DNA of 64,000 bases, taken from positions 930,001-994,000 of the forward strand of contig JBAIAA010000110.1 in NCBI GenBank assembly GCA_037893245.1, read 5' to 3'. The translations under genes and the position numbers were made by a program. Shown here piece after piece: positions 37,460-48,960 of this stretch. This DNA is from Crossaster papposus (Eukaryota > Echinodermata > Asteroidea > Velatida > Solasteridae). The notes beneath the pieces were generated by a model. That model made no database searches, was not told the origin of the DNA, and worked only from the letters and a program-made list of their open reading frames with translations. The number at the start of each line of letters is the position of its first letter. Within the stretch, counting starts at the first letter, position 1.

Positions 37460-38489
37460 TACAAAATAATAATAATATACCTGAAACATTTTAGCAAATT
37501 CCTTTTGGTCTAGAGCTAGCCAGACACGTTGGTATTTTCAAACGGCCGACAAAACATAGCTCAGCCAGTTTTAAATGCTTTTTCGGTGTCACAATAAATT
37601 TTGACACCTGTGACCATTTCATTTTATTTCTTCGAAGGACAAATCTGTACAGCCCTAGCCAAATATATGTCTTTTATGACATACTGCATGGTCTGTGTGC
37701 CAAATTACATGCTTTTATCATTTGATAGAACAATATTTCATCAATCTGGCTGACTAAAGGTAAGTTTAAAAGTGAACAAAGAAATCAGCAAGGCAGAACT
37801 TGAACTTGCAACTACCAGAATACCGGACCGGCGCCCTACCAGCTAAGCTATCTTGTCCTATGTTTTCGATCTTCAACATTTTCAGTATTGTTGTTCAAGG
37901 GCGCTAGTCCGGACGTCATATACACCAGAATGCAATGTGGCCAGGGATCACGCCTGATAGTTTCGAAAAAAAGAAAAGAAAGTGAATCAGTATTTGAACT
38001 CCTCCAAATCCTTTGAATTTTTTGTACCGAGTTAAATATTGGCCCTGGTTCTATGAGTTTGCAAAACAGCGGAGAGAAAAGTGCTCCGATCGCGATCCGC
38101 TAAAAGAAAACAGCCCCAGTAAATCAATTGACGTCTGTTTGACGAAGCCATTAATGACAGGCTGGGGGGAGAAGTAACTACTGTTCCAGGGAAAAAAATA
38201 CCGCAGCTGCAGGATTGAATTTTTCTATTCAGAGACTAGTTGTCATACACATGCTTGTCTTGTGTTTCATTTCATGAGAATCTCGGTCGGTTCACTCGCA
38301 CTTGCAGATCAAAAGGTAACTAGGTAGAGGTGAGGGGGAGAAGGAGGGGGGGGGGGGGGGGGTGGTAGACAGAGACTTGAAAGCGTTCCTTTTGTAGACA
38401 ATGGGTCACCAAAGAGGCAACTCATTGTATAGTTAAACTGAAAGCTAAGAATTGTTAGATGTTATATTCTTCAGAAGCATTCATAAGGG

Positions 38490-38947
38490 TTGTATAATGA
38501 TTGTACTGTAGGCATCCAGCAAAATGATTGCGCTAGATATTTTGTAATTTGCGAAAATAACTTTACAAGAACAACATAAGAACAACTGCCAGACGACGGT
38601 TGAAAACGAATGCGGTTTGTCTTGTTTTTCTCACCATCCATGATTGTAGAACTTCGGACAGGTCTGTTAAACGATATTTACGAAAAAATACAACCCCCAA
38701 ATTACCAATGGTATATTCTACCTTTAAAGGTGAGATACACCATTTGCAGACATCAAAAACATTTACTACCGAACAAACTACCGAACATAAGAACTACTGC
38801 CCGGCGCCGGTTAAAATCGAACGCCGTTTTTTTTCTGGATTTTCTCAGCATCCATGATTGTAAAACTTTGGACAGGTTAGTTAAACGATATTTACTATAT
38901 CCCCCAAAATCTACCCATTCAAACAATTACCAATGGTGTATCCTACC
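38490..38947. mobile_element. Two head-to-tail MITE family A copies sharing one TA
   Basis: The first copy (about 38490-38724) ends GGTATATTCTACCTT. After a single TA (38725-38726) the second begins AAGGTGAGATACACCATTTG and ends at 38947 with AATGGTGTATCCTACC. They have the same orientation and no sequence between them. The second lacks part of the interior. Confidence 0.85.
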
Positions 38948-40370
38948 ATGTTCCTAGGTTTTGGACCAACGCACCATTGCACATGAGTCAAACACTTTAA
39001 TCACTGAACCAAGACTTTTTAAAAAAAAATTGCTCCACAGCAAAAAAAAAGTCAACAGAAATTGTATACTTTTCTGTGATCTCACTTCGCTCAAAGTAAA
39101 AAAAAATTATAGAAATGCCAAGGGCGTGATGTATGTTTGTGTACGCAGTACAGACTTTGAATCTAATCTAATTCAAATGAAGAAAAACAAACGTACCAGT
39201 TGAAATTTGCTCCGGTATTTATCGTTTTTATAATCTGCCGTATTCCTCTCTTTGAAGACGGTTTTGTGTGAACGGAACTCGGGAATACAAAGCTGTATGA
39301 CATTTAGAATTTGGTTTTTTTTTCTTTTTTTCTTCCAATTGAAGAGATCTTTTGGACGTCTGACATTTGAAGTGAACAGGACTTTGCTGGAAATGATGAT
39401 ATTTGGCATGTAATGCAGACAGTAATTCAGGCGGATTGTAATTCAAAGACGTTGACAAATAGTACTCTCTGTTCTCCCACTTGTTTTCCTTCCTCTTTTG
39501 TTTCCTCAAAGTGGTGGGCGATGTACATCCGAATCAATGTCTCAACAGATTTCTTTTACCATACATAAATCCACGCTAAATTTCCTTGTAGGCAAATATC
39601 ATAAGTCGGAGGATTGGGACTTAAGTGATCACTCTCGAAACAGCACTTATCCCACCGAGGATCAGATACAGTATCTTTGTAATAACAACAAGTTCTTCTC
39701 TAAACTGTTTTGGTTTCCAGGCCAGGCTGGGTGCATAATAAAAAAAAATATCCAATTTCTGCGAGATCTTATCATGGACAAGACCATATTCTTGGTGTCT
39801 GATTTTGCTCCCACTCAAATTATCCCGGCTGTACCAGTATTGGAGAGATGCTTTTAGGTAGATGAGCTCTCCTGTAAGAATTTAGTTTAAAGGAGAAGGG
39901 AGGTGGGGGGGGGGGGGGGTGGGGGGCTAAGTGGTGTCCGGGGCTCAGTGTGGTTTTCTCATTTCTCAATCTGAATAAGTGTGGATCTCTGGCAACTGTC
40001 CGAGGGAAGTTGCAAAACAACTCCTCCCGTCCGTTTCAATTTGAAGGGAATCGCTACTAAAGTGAAGCAAGCCTAATTTGTTTTGCAGAAGCAGTTTGTA
40101 CTCAGAGATGGGTTTGTGGGGTCAACCGCAAACAGGAAATCACTTGTGTAATGCATGCATTTGTCCCGGCTGGCTTTTGAACAGCTTGCCTGCATGTTTC
40201 TGTTGCTGTTTATTTATTTGTTTGTTCAATCCTTTTCAAAGCTTTTTCGAACAAGTGTAAAGATTGATATGTGATTGTTTTTAATAATAGTTAGCCAAGT
40301 GACACAAAATGGCATATTGAAAGGTTTATAAAATAGTGTTTTTTTTAGTACCGTTACTTAAGACAGATTA

Positions 40371-40592
40371 ACTAGTTTGCGTCAGATGTTTTTCCGGGAT
40401 TCAAAATGGATAATGGATAAACATTTCACAAGCAAAGCCAGCTATTTCTGTCAGTGACCAGTTCGCAGCGAGCGAGGCCAGAAATATCAGAGTGTGCTAC
40501 CCACAGATGTTAGCCTAAACCCGTCTCGGTAAAAAAACCAATCCTTTGCCTTGGCTCGATCAATGTCAAAATAATCCTGGTGCGAACTGGTT
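40371..40592. mobile_element. MITE family C copy
   Basis: Left end ACTAGTTTGCGTCAG after TA; right end ATCCTGGTGCGAACTGGTT before TA. The interior AGCGAGGCCAGAAATATCAG and GTGTGCTACCCACAGATG match the copies at 37249 and 57557. Confidence 0.8.
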
Positions 40593-41016
40593 TAGTTAAT
40601 ACTAAAGGTAATTTGTAATCCACAGTTCCCCACCTCAAGAAAAAAATTAAATTACAAATCAGACAAAGCCCAGGAATGTTGTGTAAGTTTTGCTTTAGTT
40701 CTTTTCCCATTGATCAGTTATCCACCCTGAAATACATTTTTGTTATGCACGTAGATGCTCATACAAGATGACGCACAGAAGTATTTTCAGTTTTGACATT
40801 TTTTACCACCTTGATTGTTTACTTTTAATCACCACTTCTGTATTTTTGTGGATAATAAGTGGGCGATACTGTGAGCCTAGGATACACTCAAATTCACCAA
40901 GAGACTCTGAGACACCGGTTGTATACGTCCAGCATTAAATCCCACGCTGATAAAGCATCACCCAATTTTTTTCATAATTTTCTTTAATCCCCCCACCCAA
41001 TGTTAAGCTTTCCCAT

Positions 41017-41100
41017 GAATAATAATAATAATAATAGATATTTATAATGCGCTTTATGTGAAAAAAACACCTCTAAGCGCCTTACAGTTTATAAATAACA
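41017..41100. repeat. AATAATAAT/ATAATGCGC interspersed repeat
   Basis: (AAT)n followed by AGATATTTATAATGCGCTTT and CTAAGCGCCTTACAG. Related in structure to the longer copy at 45822. Confidence 0.55.
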
Positions 41101-41460
41101 CAATCTGAACTTATCTAAAAAGCGTGAAATAAAAAATATACAAATAAAAAGACTTGAAATGTACTATAAAACTTACGATAAAAACTGCAACCTATAACTA
41201 CCACTAAAAGAATATGGTCATGGACTGCCTTAGATGTCTCTCCACCTATTCCACCTGTCTTCTTTCTGTGCTTGCCAGTTTCATCTTTTGATCTATCAGT
41301 TGGATTTGATATCCGTCATCGATCATGATTCTCCTAGGTTCTTATTGTATCTGCCTGTTTTCTTCTTTGTAATGTTGTCCTCCCACTTCTTTCCTCGAAC
41401 TGTCTCTGTCCTGTCTTCTTTTTGCCAAAACCTTATTCACTAGTTTGTTTTTTTTGTGAT

Positions 41461-41610
41461 AAGGGTTTGTTCCAGTGACCCCAATCACTAGTTTCCTTGG
41501 TACACGGGTTCAAATCCTGATGGGAACATGGTGCTTGTATTCTTGGGCAAGACACTTAACTGCAATAACCTCTCTCCACCTAGTGAAAAAGTGTAATAAA
41601 ATAATAAAAT
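41461..41610 (+). mobile_element. tRNA-derived SINE fragment
   Basis: GGTTCAAATCCTGATGGGAA is a B-box-like sequence. It is followed by CTTGGGCAAGACACTTAAC, a common SINE body segment in marine animals. Confidence 0.6.
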
Positions 41611-42503
41611 CAAAATAAACTCCAGTTTTAGCTTTGCTTTAAAGCATTTTTTACTTTACTTCCAACTCAATGTGTGTCCTTTTTTTTCAGCATGTCTCAT
41701 TGTCTTGGGCAGTGGATGACAGGTGCATGCGAGCTAAAGAATTCAGTTTTCAATTTCCAAGCAGGCTGATATTATATTCCTTGGCTTCAGATAGGCAATT
41801 AGGATGTAAACTTTCTGTTGAATCCAGATGCTCTACGAAAGCCGCACGCTATAAATTAATTTCAGAAGCATTCAAAGTTGAGACAAATTTTCATTGATAT
41901 GAAAAATTAATCTAAAAATTTAATGTGAGGGATCTAAACAATGCAAGGTGTGGTGTGTTGCAACTTGATATTTTGCTATTCCAAAATTTTTTTGGGGGCA
42001 GCTGGTTTTCAAACCCAACCTGAGTTTTGGTAACATTAACTTTTGTGATTTGTGTAATCCTTTCTGTAAACCTTAGCTCTGATGTCCAAGCCACATTGGT
42101 TGATTACTTGTTAACGTTCCTAAGTCCAGTTGAAATTAACATTGTTTCTCAGCATAAGAGTTTTTCAAAGATTTTGCCAGTAAATAGAACTCTGTAGTGT
42201 ACCATCTAACTGTTTTTAAAATAATTACAAAATCTGTGCCGTAGCTTTTCCAGAGTTTAGTTACAGCCTGCTTTGTCTTAAAATCAGCCTCCCCCCCAAA
42301 AAAATAAAAAATAAAAACAATTCAACATGGGTTTGCAGAAAAGAGCGTTTTGTCGGATCAATGAAAAATGCCAACCTATCCACAATTTGTAATTTGATAT
42401 AATATCAAGACCAAATTCAGGGGGAAAATATTGACTTTTGGATCAAACTAAAACTATTCAGCTCACTGAAATGAGTCTGTAATTTTTCTTGTTTATACTT
42501 GTT

Positions 42504-42700
42504 TCACCGTAACCTTTTCATTTTTCCATTTTGTCATTTTGCCTGAAAGGTCACTTACAAAATTGTCACTTTAAAAACAAAAGTCAATTGAGTCTTTAAA
42601 TATTTTTGTTGTTCTTGCTTCACCGTAACCTTTTCATTTTTCCATTTTGTCATTTTGCTTGAAAGGTCACTTAAAAAATGGTCACTTTAAAAAAAAAAAG
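42504..42700. repeat. Direct duplication, 116-bp period
   Basis: TTCACCGTAACCTTTTCATT ... GAAAGGTCACTTA ... GTCACTTTAAAAA occurs at 42504-42585 and again at 42620-42700. Each unit is about 80 bp and nearly identical, separated by a unique 35 bp. Confidence 0.9.
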
Positions 42701-43589
42701 CCACAAATGAAACCAACTCCCCTACATTTATGTTTGCTTCTTGTCCTTCGTCCTATAACTCGATCCTGCCATTAACTGGTTGGCGATGATTTGACTTCGC
42801 ATGATGTTTCCAATTTGTTTGTTGTGTTTCTGAAAGGCACCACTATATAAGTCGATCGATTCTACCGAATATGTCACGTATTCTGGTAATGGATCTTTTT
42901 TTGATTGCTCTCAAAAGTGACAAAGTTGTTACGATTCCCGTGCGTGGGTGCTGGGAGGGAGAAAACATCTCATTTCACTCCCCGTCCCATCTGAAACAAT
43001 CAAGATATTGCAAATGCTGTCCCGTAAATACGTCGCATCTTGACTTCTCGCAAAAAAAAATGATGAGTGTTGACAAAGCTTAGAAATCTCTTCCCCTCTT
43101 CTGCCGCTCACTGCACATCTGCAAACATCGGGGAGTTGCTCTTCCCTTTTGTTCGATCCTCATCATATGTTGTAAAATACCCCGCAGATCTAGAAGGCAT
43201 AGATACGTGTCCCTGCTCACTATTGAAGGTTTGGGTTTTTTTCCAGAGATTTCTTCATCAGTTTGGGGCAGTTACAAAACACACATTTGATGAAATTGTC
43301 TTGGACGGGTTGAATAAGAAGCGACTATTTGGACATGCCAGCTATCCCAAGGCGGTTTCTTTTTTATTTCCCCCAGACTGTTTGAAGTGGTTTTTCTCTT
43401 TTGTGAGTGGTTTTTTATTCTGTGAGTGGTTTTCTATTGAAGGAATTGTCAAAGTTTAAAAGCTGCTCCTGGGAAAAGAAATTTCTGATGAGTGGGTTTT
43501 ATTCTGGCATTGGGTTTCAGTTGAAATGGAATCGTGTTTAGCTATGTGAGCTTGCAAAACTGAGAGGATACCAGAGGCATGCATCGGCC

Positions 43590-43627
43590 CATGGAGGAAG
43601 GAAAACAGCTGTTTTCCTTCCTCCATG
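43590..43627. repeat. Perfect 38-bp palindrome
   Basis: Each arm is CATGGAGGAAGGAAAACAG (19 bp) with no spacer and no mismatch, centred on CAG|CTG. Further GGCC/GGCC pairing outside the arms is imperfect. Confidence 0.95.
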
Positions 43628-44127
43628 ATTGGCCCAAGTGTCAAACTGTTATCAAGCACATACTTAACCTAGATAATGTCCATAAATAACAGGTCCATTT
43701 TTATGTGTTCCAGTTACATTTGACGTGTTTTTTATTCAGGACACATTCTTTGATGCCTTTTATCTCCAACGGCGATTACATAAAGCATTTTACCATAAAA
43801 ACAAAAGTTTGAAGTTAATTTCACTGACACTTGCATGGGAAATGTGGGAAATTATTCAGGTCTAGGAGTAACCAGGACACCAACAAAATGTCACACTTTT
43901 GGACCCCTTATTTGTGGACTAAAATTGTAAAATTGTTGGTACCTTTATTTAAGTCGTTCCCTGATACATGAAAGTTGTGTGCTTGGGCAGTTTCAGGCCT
44001 ATACAGGGAATAAGACTAGAGACAGGGTGGTTTTCAATGGAACAGAGGCGAATCAAGTTTCGTCTATGCAGAGTGGTTTAGGATGCTGCAGTGACTTGTG
44101 GGCGTACACTGTACACATGTATACATG

Positions 44128-44325
44128 CGCTAGATATCCTGTAATTATTGCAAAAAAAATAATTTTATAAAGAAAAATTTGCGATCGCTGACGGCGATCG
44201 TGAAAAACTAAAACAACATAAGAATAACTGCTCGACGCCGGATAAAAACAAACGCTGTTTTTTGTGCTTTTCTCGGCATCCATGAATGTAAAACTTCGGA
44301 TAGGTCAGTTGAACGATATTTACTA
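44128..44325. mobile_element. MITE family A, internal fragment
   Basis: Begins in the GCGCTAGATATCCTGTAATT block, includes the inner hairpin GCGATCGCTGACGGCGATCG, and stops at GAACGATATTTACTA where a family D fragment begins. Both termini are lost. Confidence 0.75.
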
Positions 44326-44460
44326 AGCAAAAAAACAGCTGAATACCAGTCACAAACAATAAACATCAACTGAAATGTTGGTTTGTACCCTGTTTTTTTC
44401 CAAGGAAGAATTTTCATGCTAACAAATGTTGGAGCTTATACGTTTTATGAAATTGGCCCC
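44326..44460. mobile_element. Family D MITE fragment
   Basis: Contains GGTTTGTACCCTGTTTTTTT and TTTTCATGCTAACAAATGTT, and ends TTATGAAATTGGCCCC, the family D terminus. The left half is missing; it joins a family A fragment. Confidence 0.7.
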
Positions 44461-44717
44461 TGTTTGCAACCAGATTAGCTGCAATAATATTATTTAGCAT
44501 CGTAAGCTTCGGACACAGCGATCGTGGAAACATTAGCAATTAAGCGTCGACAGCAGACGCTATAATGCTTATGTGAGGGTTGTCACGCATTTGGTTGGAG
44601 TGTTAATTAAAAGTGATCTTGATGAAATCCCCGGGGTGGGGAAGATGAATGGGTGGTCACAGGGTGACAGTACTGTCAAGCAACGTGTGTGGAGAATGCA
44701 CTTTTACTCTTACACAT

Positions 44718-44910
44718 AAATTAGTTAAGTTTAACCCTAAACTCAATACTTTTAAACTTACTCTAAAATTAGTTAAGTTTAATTAACCCTAAACTCCCTA
44801 CCTTTATACCCTTACACTGAAATTAGTTAAGTTTAACCATAGTTTAATGCTAAACTCCCTACCTTTATCTTTACACTAAAATTAGTTAAGTTTAACCCTA
44901 AACTCCCTAC
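44718..44910. repeat. Minisatellite of four units
   Basis: AAATTAGTTAAGTTTAA begins at 44718, 44766, 44820 and 44879, each followed by CCCTAAACTC-like sequence. The unit length grows from 48 to 59 bp. Confidence 0.88.
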
Positions 44911-45821
44911 TCCCTATAGTCCCTCACTGGACCAAATCTTCCAAAATCCATCACTTACTCTGCTTCACTAATACAGTGTAGATGTTGATGGAAACAGCGT
45001 GCAGCGGTGGAAAAAATAATTCAGATTCCCACAGCAGTACCGGTAATCCTCCTGGCCCATCAAAACCCATCAAACTTTTAGCCACCTCAGGCCTACAGGA
45101 ACAAGGGTCTCAAAATTTGATAAAATTGGGTTCAGGTAAAATTGCTTGCTCACCATTTTTTTTACCTTCTCAGAAGTTGGTGGGAAACACACTGAGTCCC
45201 ACCCATATAAAGTCCATAATGTTTCCCATTTCTTAAAAACCAATTTTAGCCCAAGTCACGCATCATCCCAGTTTTCATATCAATACGGTATACACTCGAG
45301 GTTCTCCTGGGTACACTCTCCCGGTCCGTGTCATGTTAGTGGTTTCCGCAACCTCTCAGCAACGATCTCGATCTCAAGATATGGCTAGTAACCTTTGCCG
45401 GCGTCACCCAAAGTCTTCCATCATAAAACCGATTCATAATTGCCTGTCCACGAATCCCGCTTTCCAGATGAAAGGAGAGCACGCGGTTTATGACAGCTAA
45501 GTCAACACATTAGGGTGTACGCCTTGATCGGCTTTTGAAAAATGGCATTAAATTACACAGTGAGAACTCTGATGTGGCCCGAAGTATAAAATTGTCAGAC
45601 TGTTTTTTTTTGTGTGGAAATCTGAAGACAACAAGAAATGAACATTCATTATATTTATTGTTTTTGCCCCAATTATTTTTGTTTGCCCAAATGCGGAAAA
45701 TGGTTGGCTCACACCCAATAGACAAATCTAAGGGTTGACGCAGGGTTGAAAACATGCGGCATTTCACACTTGAAATAATTTTACCCAGCGTCAAATCTCC
45801 ACCAACTCTGCATCAACCCTG

Positions 45822-46020
45822 AGATTAATAATATTAATAATAAGCAGTTCTTATATAGCGCACGTATCTACCAAGACTGGTACTCAAGGTGCACTATGAT
45901 TTTTCAAAGACAGGTTAATGAAGTTTATAAGAATACGAGACCTATCATGTAGCACCCTTTGTAAGAGTTGTTTACAAGGTGCTGCGGCGCACTTTGCAGC
46001 CACTGCCAGGAACACTGGAG
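45822..46020. repeat. AATAATAAT/ATATAGCGC interspersed repeat, longer copy
   Basis: AATAATATTAATAATAAGCA then TTCTTATATAGCGCACGTAT, CTCAAGGTGCACTATG, and later AAGGTGCTGCGGCGC and CTGCCAGGAACACTGG. Probably a SINE-type element; no coding capacity. Confidence 0.55.
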
Positions 46021-46563
46021 CATTTATTTATATTCCTCAAAAAAAAATTAACCCAATGGGAATCACAATTTTCTGAAAGCTAAGAAGATGAATATTCCCC
46101 ATCTCTGGACAAAGTACCGTCATATATCCATTATCGTGCAACCAATTGTGTTTTCTTCATTCATGCTGAATGCAGGCACTCTGTACGGTGTTCTCTACGA
46201 TTACGATACATTTGTTATGGGCTTTATGCAGACAGCTGCGTGTGTTTCTGCTGGTAGGATTCACGTCACTACGGGTCAAGGTGGCTGAAAAGACGTCATT
46301 TGCGATATCACGAATAAACAAGGAGGGAACAAACATGAAACAATGCAGTTGTTTACCCCGAGATTTGTATCATTTTGATAACCGCTGATAGGAAACAATC
46401 TTGAATAAAATGTTGTTATCTTGGTACTAATTTTAAAAACCTGCTTGATTTGTATATGCACACCTCTTCTAGAGAAATAAATTTGTTGAGGAGACTGGTT
46501 TGCCTTTATAGCCAAAATATCACCTAATGTGTATTTGTCCAACAAGGTTTGGTCCAGGCAAAT

Positions 46564-46859
46564 CGTACTTATTTGAAAGTAAATAATGATTCTTAGGCAT
46601 CCAGCAAAATTATTGCTCTAGATATCCTGAATTTTATTACAAAAACTTACGATATTCCAGACAGCAATCGCGAGAAAAAACCAAGAACTGCCTGACGCCA
46701 GTTTAAAACGAACGCAGTTTTTCTTTCTTTTTTCTTGGGATCCCTGATTGTAAAACATCGGAATGGTTAGTTAAACGATATTTACTATAAAATACAACCC
46801 CTCAAATCCACCCATCATTCCTGATAATTCAAGCTATTACCAATGGTGTATCCTATCTT
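46564..46859. mobile_element. MITE family A, truncated copy
   Basis: Starts in the ACTTATTTGAAAGTAAATAA block (left terminus missing), continues through the CAGCAATCGCGAGAAAAAAC inner region, and ends CCAATGGTGTATCCTATCTT. Confidence 0.8.
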
Positions 46860-47272
46860 CAAAGAGTCTGTGATATTGCCCAATAGGAAATTGTTCATTG
46901 CGTTGTGCTGGTCATCTCATGAGCTATTGACATTATCATCTATCACTCGTGATATTTGATGTCACATCCACGAGAAACCCTCTCTTCCATTGTATTACTT
47001 CCTGGATTTCTGGTGTTTCCTTCCCCGTCTCCCTGGTCTGATGTGTTATTATGACCCAGAGGGGAAGTGCCAGCGAATGTGGGAAGATTACCAGGAAATC
47101 TCCTCCCATTGTGGTTCGATACAGAGGGCTTGTTATGCCCTGTGATCCATCATGTAATCTATCTAAGGCAGGAACAAGGGATTGGCTAGTAGGGAGGGCC
47201 TACTTCCCTGTCTGTAATGCTAAACAGGTGCAGAGGTTTTAATTTGTGTACATACATGTACTGGCTGACGAT

Positions 47273-47577
47273 TAGGCATAAAAAAAAATGTTATGTTTGC
47301 GTAACGGGCCCCAAAAAATAGGGTAGGTAGGTAGTTTTTTTTTCTCCCAGCAATGAAAATGATATGTTTTCTAATTGTTTAAGCCGGTAGTGATACATGA
47401 TAACAAAAGAAAACAAGGCTACCACACACACAACAATGAGAAACGGTCAGAAATGGTTTCAAACGTATTTATAACTAGATTTATATAGATTTTAATCATT
47501 CAATTTCGTCCCTTGAAAAAAAAATATCCAGGGTCAGCCGGGTTACGCCAACATAACATTTTTTTTTTATGCCTTAG
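47273..47577. mobile_element. Harbinger-like MITE
   Basis: Left GGCATAAAAAAAAATGTTAT then GTTTGCGTAAC; right GTTACGCCAACATAACATTT ending TTATGCC. This gives inverted termini of about 35 bp flanked by TTA on each side. A 3-bp TTA/TWA target duplication fits PIF/Harbinger elements. The interior includes GGTAGGTAGG and T-rich sequence without coding capacity. Confidence 0.78.
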
Positions 47578-47974
47578 ATACTTGCCCACTTGACAACTAT
47601 GGTAGCCCATAGGTAACACTAAGCTAATTGCTATTGCGCTACAATACTTTTCACAAAACTTTTTTGTAGTTGTAGGCCTACCCATCCAGCATGATACTTT
47701 TTTCCCCAATGTTTGTGTCCCCGAAACAAAGTTTAGGGGACACTAACCAGTTCTAAATTCAGTCCGTATGACCATATATTTATGTTCTTATGACCATATA
47801 TTTATGTCCTTATGAGCCCACCTCTTGATCTTCATCTGTGATATCCTCTTTAAAAATTACAATCTTCAATTTTCAATCTTACATTACTTCCTCAAAGCAG
47901 TTTATGTTCACTTTACCATATTATTTTATTATTTTCACAGAGAGAATTACAAAAATGTTCTCGTATTGAGTTTA

Positions 47975-48360
47975 AAGGTAGGATACACCATTTGCAGATA
48001 TAAATTTTTACTACCGAATTATTAAGAAGTATCTTACTTATTTGAAAGTAAATAATTATTCTAGGCATCCATTAAAACTATTTTGCTTGATATCTTGTAA
48101 TTGTAACAAGAAATGGATTTGTGTGTGTGTGTGTAATATGCCTGACTCCGGTTGAAAACGAACGCCATTTTTGTGTGTTTTTTTCTTGGGCTTCATGATT
48201 GTAGAACTTCGGACTAGGTCAGTAAAACGATATTTACCATAAAATAGAACGCCCCAAATCCACCCATTTCTGAAATTCAAGCAATTACCAATGTATCCTA
48301 CCTTTACATACATCCATTCCTGATAATTCAAGCAATTACCAATGGTGTATCATATACCTT
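47975..48360. mobile_element. MITE family A, full copy plus duplicated right end
   Basis: Starts AAGGTAGGATACACCATTTG after TA and ends AATGTATCCTACCTT before TA at 48305. Immediately after it a second right-end fragment (48307-48360) repeats TCCTGATAATTCAAGCAATT and ends GGTGTATCATATACCTT. The inner hairpin is replaced by a short GT microsatellite (48120-48134). Confidence 0.82.
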
Positions 48361-48812
48361 TCAAAATTCGGCATGTATATGTAGGTAGACTTGGTATGTG
48401 CTGAAATTAACATGTTCAGCCTATACTAGTCTGTGTTTGACTCCATTTTTATTTCTGAGAACTCCACACAAAGTGATAGTGTCAACATATCCTTTTCCTG
48501 TTGATTTCCATCTGTGGTTGAATAAGTTATCCGCAACATAACTGCCTATACTTAATGTTTGAAGAAGAACTAGCAGGCATACACAAACTGACCTTTCTGC
48601 CAGTAAACTGAATCAGGAGCTAGCTGCATAAAGAAACCATGAAACCTTGCACGAGTCTGGAAAGTGTCCAGAATTGTATTAGGCATTTAAGGACAATTTT
48701 GCTCCTTATGTTCGACCTAAATAAGGCTAAAAGCTATTCTAGCTATAGTTACAATAGTTACAATAGTTACAAGTTACAAGGGAAATTGAAGGAAGAGAAT
48801 ATAGGAAACCTG

Positions 48813-48960
48813 AAGGTAGGACACACCATTTGCAGGTATCAAAAATCTTTACTACCGGTACTGAATTATTAAGAAATATCTTACTTATTTGAAAGTAAAT
48901 AATGATTATAGGCATCCAGCAAACCGATTGCTCTAGATATCCTATTATTGTTTTAATAAT
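48813..48960. mobile_element. MITE family A, one-ended fragment
   Basis: Starts AAGGTAGGACACACCATTTG, continues through the TATTAAGAAATATCTTAC and GATTATAGGCATCCAGC blocks and stops near 48960. Confidence 0.78.

Noticed and set aside
39498..39857. 119-codon plus-strand open frame
   Set aside because: Starts at a non-ATG codon, has no domain I recognise, and no donor or acceptor fits it into the Rap1GAP frame.
43067..43459. 130-codon plus-strand open frame
   Set aside because: It begins in pyrimidine-rich intronic sequence, has a Phe-rich composition expected from T-rich DNA, no recognisable family, and no flanking splice logic.
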